Positions 1 through 6,175 of a stretch of DNA of 8,503 nt are shown in pieces. Each line of letters begins with the position of its first letter. Within the stretch, counting starts at the first letter, position 1. The translations under genes were made by a program, and so were the position numbers. The notes below the pieces were generated by a model, which worked only from the letters and a program-made list of their open reading frames with translations, made no database searches and was not told the origin of the DNA. Source of the stretch: Frankiales bacterium. GTDB taxonomy: Bacteria; Actinomycetota; Actinomycetes; Mycobacteriales; SCTD01. Location: NCBI GenBank assembly GCA_025464915.1, contig JAODNF010000394.1, positions 1-8,503 on the forward strand. The letters run 5' to 3'.

Positions 1-1
1 C

Positions 2-994
2 CGGGGCGCCGAGGTCGTTCCGGACCGGGCCGGCAACCTCTGGGCCTGGTGGGGCGACCCGGACGAGCAACCCGGGGTGGTCCTGGGCTCGCACCTGGAC
101 TCCGTGCCCGAGGGTGGGGCCTTCGACGGACCCCTGGGTGTGGTGAGCAGCCTGCTCGCCGTCTCTGCCGCGGGTCCGCTCCCGAGGCCGGTGGCCGTCG
201 CGGTCTTCAGCGACGAGGAGGGTGCCCGGTTCGGGACCGCCTGCGCCGGCTCGCGGCTGCTCACCGGGGCACTCACCCCGGAGCGGGCGCTGGCGCTCAG
301 GGACGCGGACGGGATCACCATGGCGGAGGCCATGCCGATGGCGCCAGCCGCCGACCCCGAGGCGGTCCGTCGGATCGGCTGCTTCGTCGAGCTGCACGTG
401 GAGCAGGGGCGGGCCCTCGAGGTCCCCGTCGGCCTGGCGACCGAGATCTGGCCGCACGGCCGGTGGCGCTTCGACCTGCCCGGTCAGGCCAACCACGCGG
501 GCACGACGCGGCTGGCCGACCGCGAGGATCCGGTGCTGGCGTTCGCGGCGATGGTGCTGGCGGCGAGGAGGCACGCCGAGGAGCTCGGCCTGCTGGCGAC
601 GTTCGGCAAGCTCGAGGTCTTCCCGAACGCCGTCAACGCGGTCCCCGGTCTGGTGCGGGCCTGGCTCGACGCGAGGGCACCGACCGAGGATCTGCTGCAC
701 CAGCTCCTCGAACGGCTCGGGGGCGACCCGAGCGTCGAGTCCTGGACGGGTGCGGTGCAGTTCGACGGGCAGCTCGCGGGCCGGCTGCAGGCCGCGCTGG
801 GGGACGTACCCCATCTCCCGACAGGTGCCGGGCACGACGCCGGCGTCCTGCAGGAGCACGGCATCCCGACCGCCATGCTGTTCGTGCGCAACCCGACCGG
901 CATCAGCCACGCGCCCGAGGAGCAGGCCGACGAGAGCGACTGCGTCGCCGGCGTCGAGGCGCTCACCACCGCCTTGCGGGAGCTCGCCGGATGA
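2..994 (+). CDS. M20-family amidohydrolase, allantoate amidohydrolase / N-carbamoyl-amino-acid hydrolase type (5' end cut by window)
   Basis: A zinc-type M20 metallohydrolase that cleaves a C-N bond in N-carbamoyl or allantoate-like substrates in the cytoplasm. The reading frame is open from the left edge, so the start lies outside; about 330 residues are visible of a family size near 400. The whole M20 metal set is present: GSHLDS (His codon 92-94), GGAFDG (Asp 125-127), SDEEG (Glu pair 215-220), ELHVEQG (His 395-397) and GAGHDAG (His 833-835). The dimerisation-domain motif ANHAG is also seen (His 494-496). The TGA stop overlaps the ATG of hutF (ATGA, 991-994), which implies translational coupling. 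M20 genes in this position in actinobacterial hut clusters are usually annotated as allantoate amidohydrolase. The context suggests instead a role in histidine degradation, possibly removing the formyl group from N-formyl-L-glutamate; that is inference. Family assignment is firm, substrate is not. Confidence 0.9.
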   Translation, partial: RGAEVVPDRAGNLWAWWGDPDEQPGVVLGSHLDSVPEGGAFDGPLGVVSSLLAVSAAGPLPRPVAVAVFSDEEGARFGTACAGSRLLTGALTPERALALRDADGITMAEAMPMAPAADPEAVRRIGCFVELHVEQGRALEVPVGLATEIWPHGRWRFDLPGQANHAGTTRLADREDPVLAFAAMVLAARRHAEELGLLATFGKLEVFPNAVNAVPGLVRAWLDARAPTEDLLHQLLERLGGDPSVESWTGAVQFDGQLAGRLQAALGDVPHLPTGAGHDAGVLQEHGIPTAMLFVRNPTGISHAPEEQADESDCVAGVEALTTALRELAG

Positions 995-2265
995 CGGCCT
1001 GGTGGTGCGAGCTGGCCTGGCTCGAGGTGCCGTCCCAAGGGGTGCGCATCGAGGAGGCCGGCGGGGTCATCAGGTCGGTCACCCGGCAGCGGCGGCCCGG
1101 GGACGAGGTGCTGCCCGGGCTCGTCCTGCCCGGCTTCGCGAACGCCCACTCGCACGCCTTCCACCGGGCCCTGCGGGGACGCACGCACGACCGCGGCGGC
1201 ACCTTCTGGACGTGGCGGGACCAGATGTACGGGCTCGCCGCCGTGCTCGACCCCGACTCCTACCTCGAGCTCGCCCGGGCGGTCTTCGCCGAGATGGTCC
1301 TGGCCGGCTACACCGTCGTGGGGGAGTTCCACTACCTCCACCACGGCCCGGGGGGGCAGCGGTACGACGAGAACAACGCCATGGGGCGCGCCCTGGTCCA
1401 GGCAGCGACCGATGCCGGGATCCGGCTCACCCTGCTCGACGCCTGCTACCTGCAGGGCGGGCTCGACGGCCGCCCGCTCGAGGGCCCGCAGCTGCGCTTC
1501 GGCGACGGCGACGTCGACCGCTGGGCCGGCCGCATCGCGGACCTCGTCGACACCCCGATGGTCAGGCACGGCGTCGCGGCCCACAGCGTCCGGGCTGTGC
1601 CGGTCGAGGCGCTGCCCGTGATCGCCCGCCGAGCGCTGCGCCACGTGCACCTGTCGGAGCAGCCCGCGGAGAACGCCGACTGCCTCGCCGTCCACGGCCG
1701 GACCCCGACCGAGCTGCTGGACGAGGCCGGCTTCCTCGGTAGCGGTGCCTGCGCCGTCCACGCCACCCATCTCAGGGACGGCGACCTCGGAAGGCTCGCC
1801 CGCACCGCGATCTGCGTGTGCCCCTCGACCGAGCGTGACCTCGCCGACGGCATCGGCCCTGCTCGCGACCACCGCGGACCCGTCTGCCTGGGCAGCGACC
1901 AGCACGCCGTCATCGACCCGTTCGAGGAGGCCCGGGGCCTCGAGATGGACGAGCGCCTCGCGTCGCTGCAGCGCGGACGGTTCACCCCCGAGGAGCTCGT
2001 CACCGCCGCCACGGCCAACGGCTACGCCGCGCTGGGCTGGGACGGCGGCGCGATCCGGCCGGGGGCCGTCGCCGACCTGGTGGCCGTGCAGCTCGACTCG
2101 GTGCGCACCAGCGGCACGATCCCGTTGCAGATCGCGCTCAGCGCCTCCGCCGCGGACGTCACGGACGTCGTGGTGGGCGGTCGACGGGTCGTGCGGGAGG
2201 GAAGGCACGGCCTGGGGGACGTCGGACGGCTCCTGACAGCAGCGATGAGTCCGCTGCGCACCTGA
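991..2265 (+). CDS. hutF: Formimidoylglutamate deiminase (HutF)
   Basis: An amidohydrolase-superfamily enzyme that converts N-formimino-L-glutamate to N-formyl-L-glutamate plus ammonia, in the five-step (HutF/HutG) route of histidine degradation. The 424-residue product has the expected metal site: HSH at H53/H55 in the GFANAHSHAFHRALRG block, H220 in HVHLSEQPAE, H257/H260 in HATHL, and D303 in GSDQHA. The HVHLSEQ and GSDQHA blocks and the WTWRDQMYGL stretch are characteristic of HutF rather than of guanine deaminase or imidazolonepropionase. It is slightly shorter than the usual 440-460 residues. The ATG at 991 overlaps the stop of the upstream amidohydrolase, and the protein aligns from its first residues, so longer upstream readings in this frame are not genuine. 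No imidazolonepropionase gene (hutI) follows; the next gene is a transporter. Confidence 0.93.
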   Translation: MTAWWCELAWLEVPSQGVRIEEAGGVIRSVTRQRRPGDEVLPGLVLPGFANAHSHAFHRALRGRTHDRGGTFWTWRDQMYGLAAVLDPDSYLELARAVFAEMVLAGYTVVGEFHYLHHGPGGQRYDENNAMGRALVQAATDAGIRLTLLDACYLQGGLDGRPLEGPQLRFGDGDVDRWAGRIADLVDTPMVRHGVAAHSVRAVPVEALPVIARRALRHVHLSEQPAENADCLAVHGRTPTELLDEAGFLGSGACAVHATHLRDGDLGRLARTAICVCPSTERDLADGIGPARDHRGPVCLGSDQHAVIDPFEEARGLEMDERLASLQRGRFTPEELVTAATANGYAALGWDGGAIRPGAVADLVAVQLDSVRTSGTIPLQIALSASAADVTDVVVGGRRVVREGRHGLGDVGRLLTAAMSPLRT

Positions 2266-2271
2266 CGTCCA

Positions 2272-2284
2272 CTTACTCGGTAGG
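2272..2284. promoter_or_regulatory. Imperfect palindrome upstream of the MMPL gene, possible TetR-type operator
   Basis: The 13-bp sequence CTTACTCGGTAGG has matching half-sites (C.TAC and GTA.G around TCG) and lies between the hutF stop and a candidate -10 box, about 60 bp before the MMPL start. MMPL transporters are often controlled by TetR-family repressors, so an operator is plausible. The symmetry is short and broken by mismatches, so this is weak. Confidence 0.25.
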
Positions 2285-2304
2285 AGAACGTCACACCGGG
2301 TGGT

Positions 2305-2310
2305 TAGTCT
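2305..2310 (+). promoter_or_regulatory. Candidate -10 box for the MMPL-DUF445 operon
   Basis: TAGTCT matches the actinobacterial TANNNT -10 pattern and would place the transcription start near 2317, giving a leader of about 27 nt before the ATG at 2344. No convincing TTGACA-like -35 is visible at the right spacing. The 78-bp gap after hutF is the only room for a promoter, which supports independent transcription of the cassette. Confidence 0.3.
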
Positions 2311-2331
2311 CCCGGGCGGTTGCAGGATCAC

Positions 2332-2338
2332 GAGGGGA
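2332..2338 (+). promoter_or_regulatory. Ribosome binding site that fixes the MMPL start
   Basis: GAGGGGA ends 5 nt before ATG 2344. This favours ATG 2344 over an in-frame TTG at 2320, which has no comparable site upstream and would place this sequence inside the coding region. Confidence 0.6.
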
Positions 2339-2343
2339 ACCCC

Positions 2344-4476
2344 ATGCGTCGCTTTGCCGAGTTCGTGCTGCACCACCGGATCCTGGTGTCCGTCGCCTGG
2401 CTGGTGCTGGTCATCGCCGGGGTCATCTCGACCAAGCCGGTCAACGACAACCTGACCATCGACTTCTTCCTGCCGGGTCAGCCGGGCACCGAAGCCGCGC
2501 TCGACATCATCCACGACTTCGGCAACGGCGGTAACTCCTCGCCGTACCTGCTGGTGCTGAAGGCTCCCGACGGTCAGAAGGTGACGGGCAACGAGCCGGC
2601 TGTCGCGAGCGCCTTCGAGAAGGCGTCCAAGGCGGCGCCGAACCTGCGCCTCGTCGACGAGGCCACCAGCACCAACAGGGTCTTCCGCAGCAAGGACGAC
2701 ACGACCACCTTCGCGATGGTCTTCTACAACTTCGGCAACAACCCCGCCGACCGGCCGCCGACGGACCAGATCACCGCGGCCCTGAAGAGCGGGGCACCGA
2801 CCGGCTGGACCGCGGGTGTCACCGGCGAGGACGTGCTCGCGCAGGGCGACAGCAACTCCTCCGGTCCCGGCGTGCTCGCGGAAACGCTCATCGGTGCCCT
2901 CGGCGCCCTGCTGGTGCTGGCCTTCGTCTTCGCGTCCTTCCTGGCCTTCCTGCCGATGCTCGTGGCCTTCGCCTCGATCATGCTGACGTTCCTCATGCTC
3001 TGGCCGATCTCCTCCGCCATGAAGGTCTCGTTCATCGTCGAGTTCCTCATCGCGCTGATCGGCCTGGGCGTCGCCATCGACTACTCGCTGCTGCTGGTGA
3101 CGCGCTGGCGCGAGGAGCGCGACCACGGCCGCGACAACCACGAGGCGGTCGTGGTCGCCATGGAGACCGCGGGCAAGGCCGTCATCTTCAGCGGCGTCAC
3201 GGTCGCCATCGGCCTGCTGGCGCTCCTGGTGCTGCCCGTGCCGTTCATGCGGTCGGTCGGGATCGGTGGCGCTCTCATCCCGCTGGCCAGCGTGCTGACC
3301 ACCTTGACCCTCACGCCGGCCATCCTCAGCTCGATCGGGCCCAAGGTGGACTGGCCGAAGATCCGGCACGAGAACACCGCGAGCAAGGTGTGGAGCCGGT
3401 GGGCCGCGGCGGTGGTGCGCCGGCGCTGGATCGCCGCGGGCGCCGGTGTCGTCGTGCTCGGGGTGTTCATCTTCGCGTTCTCGCAGATCAAGATCGGTCA
3501 GGCCAGCTCGGAGTCGCTGGCTCACGGAGGTCCGGCCTACACCGCCCTGCAGACGCTACAGAAGGCAGGGGAGCCCACCGGCACGCTCACCCCGCTCCAG
3601 GTGCTGACGACGCACGAGGGCGCCCACGGCGTGGCGGACGACCTCGCGAAGGTGGACGGCATCGCCGAGGTCATCGTGGCCGACGACGCCGGGAACACCC
3701 GCAACGGGCACAGCATGGTCATCGCGGTCCCCGAGAAGGAGACCGTCAACTCCAAGTCCGTGGGCCCCGTCCGGGAGGCCCGCAAGGTGGCCGACGGCAA
3801 CCCCGCCGTGCTGGGGATCGCCGGGCTGGGTGCCGACCAGATCGACTTCCTGCACGGCGTCTACGGCAAGTTCCCGCTCATGCTGGCGATCATCGCGGTG
3901 CTGACGTTCCTGCTGCTGGCCCGGGCCTTCCGGTCGGTGCTGCTGCCGCTGAAGGCCGTCGTGCTCAACCTGCTGACCCTCGCCGCCACGCTCGGCTTCA
4001 TGGTGCTGTTCTGGCAGAAGGGCTACGGGTCCGACGAGATCTACTCCGTGCACCAGACCGGCGCGGTCACGTTCTGGGTGCCCATGATGGTCTTCGCCTT
4101 CCTCTTCGGCCTGTCCATGGACTATGAGGTCTTCATCCTCGCCCGGATCCGGGAGGAGAAGGACGAGCACGGGGCGTCCACCGACAGCGCCGTCATCGAG
4201 GGCATCGCCCGCACCGGCCGGCTCGTGACCAGTGCCGCGCTCATCCTGTTCCTGGCGTTCATCGCACTGTCGTCCGGGCCGGGCACCGACCTCAAGCTGT
4301 TCGCGACGGCACTGGGCTTCGGGATCCTGCTCGACGCGACGATCGTGCGGTCGGTCCTCGTGCCGGCCCTGGTCTCGCTGTTCGGGGACTGGAACTGGTG
4401 GATGCCCACCTGGCTGGGCAAGGCGCTGCGCATCCGCGAGCCGCAGCCGGCGGCGGTACCCGCGCTCGCCGACTAG
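2344..4476 (+). CDS. MMPL/RND-family membrane transporter
   Basis: A 710-residue inner-membrane exporter of the MMPL branch of the RND superfamily, driven by proton flow; actinobacterial relatives move lipids or hydrophobic compounds. The layout is the classic duplicated one. TM1 is at about 13-29, a first extracytoplasmic domain at 30-178, and a block of TM helices at 178-340. TM7 is at 362-383, a second extracytoplasmic domain at 384-509, and a closing TM block from 510 to about 690. Both halves carry the proton-relay Asp-Tyr pair: D246-Y247 in GVAIDYSLLLVTRWREE and D593-Y594 in GLSMDYEVFILARIREE. The mirrored motifs confirm the family and an intact gene. The N-terminal FFLPGQPGTEA motif is typical of the roughly 700-residue MMPL proteins of actinobacteria, which lack the long C-terminal tail of mycobacterial MmpL3. 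DUF445 follows after 10 bp, so they are probably co-transcribed. The substrate cannot be read from sequence. Confidence 0.93.
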   Translation: MRRFAEFVLHHRILVSVAWLVLVIAGVISTKPVNDNLTIDFFLPGQPGTEAALDIIHDFGNGGNSSPYLLVLKAPDGQKVTGNEPAVASAFEKASKAAPNLRLVDEATSTNRVFRSKDDTTTFAMVFYNFGNNPADRPPTDQITAALKSGAPTGWTAGVTGEDVLAQGDSNSSGPGVLAETLIGALGALLVLAFVFASFLAFLPMLVAFASIMLTFLMLWPISSAMKVSFIVEFLIALIGLGVAIDYSLLLVTRWREERDHGRDNHEAVVVAMETAGKAVIFSGVTVAIGLLALLVLPVPFMRSVGIGGALIPLASVLTTLTLTPAILSSIGPKVDWPKIRHENTASKVWSRWAAAVVRRRWIAAGAGVVVLGVFIFAFSQIKIGQASSESLAHGGPAYTALQTLQKAGEPTGTLTPLQVLTTHEGAHGVADDLAKVDGIAEVIVADDAGNTRNGHSMVIAVPEKETVNSKSVGPVREARKVADGNPAVLGIAGLGADQIDFLHGVYGKFPLMLAIIAVLTFLLLARAFRSVLLPLKAVVLNLLTLAATLGFMVLFWQKGYGSDEIYSVHQTGAVTFWVPMMVFAFLFGLSMDYEVFILARIREEKDEHGASTDSAVIEGIARTGRLVTSAALILFLAFIALSSGPGTDLKLFATALGFGILLDATIVRSVLVPALVSLFGDWNWWMPTWLGKALRIREPQPAAVPALAD

Positions 4477-4486
4477 CGTCGGCGGG

Positions 4487-5740
4487 ATGATGCCGCCGCT
4501 TCTGGACGAGCCCGCGCTCGGTCCGCTGCGGCGGATGAAGGCGCTGGCCACCGGCCTGCTCGTTCTCGCCGCGGCGGTCTACGCCCTGTCCTTCCAGCTC
4601 GACGGTGCCCTGGCGAGCTACGTCAGGGCGGCGTCCGAGGCGGCGATGGTCGGCGGTCTCGCGGACTGGTTCGCGGTCACCGCGCTGTTCCGCCGGCCGC
4701 TCGGCCTGCCGATCCCGCACACCGGGCTGGTACCACGCAAGAAGGACGAGATCGCCCTCAAGCTGGGCGAGTTCGTCACCGGGCACTTCCTCACGCGCGC
4801 GGTGGTCGTCGAGCAGCTGCACGAGGCTCAGCTGCTGCAGCGCACGGCCGCCTTCCTGCGCGAGCCCGGCGTGGCCGACCGGATCTCGCGGGAGGTCGCG
4901 TTCAACGCCAGCGCGCTGCTGGGAAGCCTCGACGAGGACGCGGTGGTCGCCAGCGTCGTCGAGCTGGTACGCCGCGACCAGGCCCGTCGCTCGTACGCCC
5001 CGGTTCTCGGCAAGGCCCTGGAACGGGCCGCCGAGGGAGGCGCGCACCGTCCGCTGCTCGACGTCGTCCTGAGCCGCGGCAAGTCCTACCTGCGCGCGCA
5101 CCGCGAGGAGCTGCTGCCGCAGCTGCGCTCCTTCGTCGACGACCGGGGCTGGCTGGCGGCCCTGCTCGTGTCGGACCGGCGGCTGCGCACCGTGCTGGTG
5201 GACCTCGCGAGCCTGCTCGACGAGATGGAGCGCAACCCGCGGCACCGCGTGCGGCTGTGGGTCGAGGGGCTGCTGCACGAGATCGCGCGGGCGCTCCAGG
5301 ACGACCGGCAGGTCGCGGCCCGCGTCGACGAGGCGGTGCTGCAGCTGCTGCAGGACCCGGCCGCCCTCGAGCAGCTGCACGAGCTCGTCCACGACGCCCT
5401 GCTGTCCGTGCGCGAGTCCCTGCGCGACGTCGACGGCGACCTGCAGGCCCGGCTGTCGGCCCTCGTGCTCGACCTGGCCGACCGGCTGGTCGGGGACCTC
5501 GAGTTCCGCCAGCGCGTCGAGCGGCTGGCCGAGTCCGTCGTCGGGCACGCCGTCGACAACTACGGCGACGAGCTCACCTCGCTCATCCGCACCCAGGTGG
5601 CGCGGTGGGACGCGACGTCGGCGTCACGCCGCATCGAGTTCGCCGTCGGTCGGGACCTGCAGTTCATCCGCCTCAACGGCACGGCGGTCGGCGCCCTGGC
5701 CGGCCTCGCCATCCACGCGGCGACCGACCTGCTGTCCTGA
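4487..5740 (+). CDS. DUF445 (YjiN-like) membrane protein of unknown function
   Basis: A 417-residue membrane-anchored protein of the DUF445 family. The N-terminal hydrophobic helix (about residues 18-38) follows LRRMKALATG. The family signature runs from GGLADWFAVTALFRRPLG (from residue 56) through LPIPHTGLVPRKKDEIALKLGEF. The middle (about 90-385) is long, charged and helical, rich in Leu, Glu and Arg, and probably coiled-coil-like. A second hydrophobic segment (about 390-412, ending AGLAIHA) closes the protein, so both ends probably sit at the membrane. Two in-frame ATGs (4487 and 4490) are possible starts; GGCGGG just upstream is a weak ribosome site that abuts 4487. The later ATG at 4535 would cut into conserved sequence. 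The 10-bp gap from the MMPL gene indicates an operon. The function of the family is not established, so none is given here. Confidence 0.88.
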   Translation: MMPPLLDEPALGPLRRMKALATGLLVLAAAVYALSFQLDGALASYVRAASEAAMVGGLADWFAVTALFRRPLGLPIPHTGLVPRKKDEIALKLGEFVTGHFLTRAVVVEQLHEAQLLQRTAAFLREPGVADRISREVAFNASALLGSLDEDAVVASVVELVRRDQARRSYAPVLGKALERAAEGGAHRPLLDVVLSRGKSYLRAHREELLPQLRSFVDDRGWLAALLVSDRRLRTVLVDLASLLDEMERNPRHRVRLWVEGLLHEIARALQDDRQVAARVDEAVLQLLQDPAALEQLHELVHDALLSVRESLRDVDGDLQARLSALVLDLADRLVGDLEFRQRVERLAESVVGHAVDNYGDELTSLIRTQVARWDATSASRRIEFAVGRDLQFIRLNGTAVGALAGLAIHAATDLLS

Positions 5741-5787
5741 CGTCCTAGCAACTGGCGCCTCAGTCAGGCTCAGGAAAAAGGACGCAA
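5739..5787. repeat. 49-bp direct repeat, copy 1
   Basis: Copy 1 of a pair with a 59-bp period. It begins inside the TGA stop of the DUF445 gene and ends at GGACGCAA. It differs from copy 2 at one base only (A at 5751, T at 5810). Within it are GACGTC and GGCGCC palindromes, a direct echo of TCAGG, and an A5 run. The flanks do not match beyond these limits. Confidence 0.92.
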
Positions 5788-5805
5788 CGCCCCCGAGGAC
5801 GTCCT
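5775..5805 (-). terminator. Possible intrinsic terminator for the minus-strand thioredoxin-like gene
   Basis: Read on the minus strand, AGGACG (5805-5800) can pair with CGTCCT (5784-5779) around a 15-nt loop, followed at once by a run of T (5779-5775). The stem uses the start of copy 2 and the end of copy 1, so the repeat duplication itself creates it. The short palindrome AGGACGTCCT (5796-5805) competes for folding, and the loop is large, so confidence is moderate to low. Confidence 0.4.
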
Positions 5806-5846
5806 AGCATCTGGCGCCTCAGTCAGGCTCAGGAAAAAGGACGCAA
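5798..5846. repeat. 49-bp direct repeat, copy 2
   Basis: Copy 2 of the pair, separated from copy 1 by a 10-bp C-rich spacer (5788-5797). It ends 2 bp before the stop of the convergent minus-strand gene. The pair therefore fills almost the whole gap between the two convergent genes. No open reading frame, transposase or tRNA is associated with it. Confidence 0.92.
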
Positions 5847-5848
5847 GG

Positions 5849-6175
5849 TCAGGTGGGCTGGTAGCCGGGGCGGCCGGCGTCGTTCCACTCCTCCCAGAGC
5901 TCGAAGAACTCCGGGCCGAACGGGTCCTTGCCGCGCAGCGGCATCGACGAGCGGCGGATGCTGAAGTCCAGCGGCGCCAGCTCGACCGCGGCCTGGAAGT
6001 GCTTCTCCGCGAGCTCGAGGTGCCCGTGCCGGTGCAGCCACGCCGCGAGCCGGCGCACCGCCCGGGCCCGCCGCAGGTCGTCGTCGTCCGCGGCGTCCTC
6101 GCCGAGGGGCGCTGACCCGCCGCGAGCCCACGTGCGCAGGGCGTCGTGGTGCTGGTCGGCCTCGAGCTTGGTGAA
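5849..6175 (-). pseudogene. C-terminal remainder of the thioredoxin-like gene, downstream of an in-frame TAG
   Basis: The 108 codons after the TAG at 6176-6178 continue in the same frame to a TGA at 5849-5851. They read as ordinary protein: FTKLEADQHHDALRTW, an acidic linker, then a TPR-like helical pair (RRLAAWLHRHGHLELAEKHF and QAAVELAPLDFSIRR), and a conserved-looking end (MPLRGKDPFGPEFFELWEEW). As I recall, actinobacterial thioredoxin-fold proteins of this type end in the same way. This is therefore the missing tail of the upstream gene, not a separate gene. GTG at 6056-6058 could in principle start a 69-residue peptide, but I see no supporting ribosome site. The substitution may be a true nonsense mutation, a sequencing error, or a read-through site. 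No frameshift or decay is visible, so any inactivation is recent. Confidence 0.75.

Noticed and set aside
49..990. An upstream extension of the hutF frame to position 49
   Set aside because: The extension is Arg/Gly/Pro-rich shadow sequence over the M20 gene. HutF similarity begins at the ATG at 991.
2262..2270. CTGACGTCC shared between the end of hutF and the start of repeat copy 1 (5737-5745)
   Set aside because: Only nine bases match, at a stop codon plus a common GC-rich hexamer, and the match does not extend. It is probably chance.
484..3525. A 1013-codon open frame on the minus strand across hutF and the MMPL gene
   Set aside because: It is antisense to three well-supported genes and its product is low-complexity Arg/Gly/Asp/His/Gln-rich sequence without a domain. 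Long antisense open frames are expected at this GC content.
5739..5846. CRISPR array or attachment-site reading of the 49-bp repeats
   Set aside because: There are only two copies with a 10-bp spacer, no cas gene, no tRNA and no integrase in the window.
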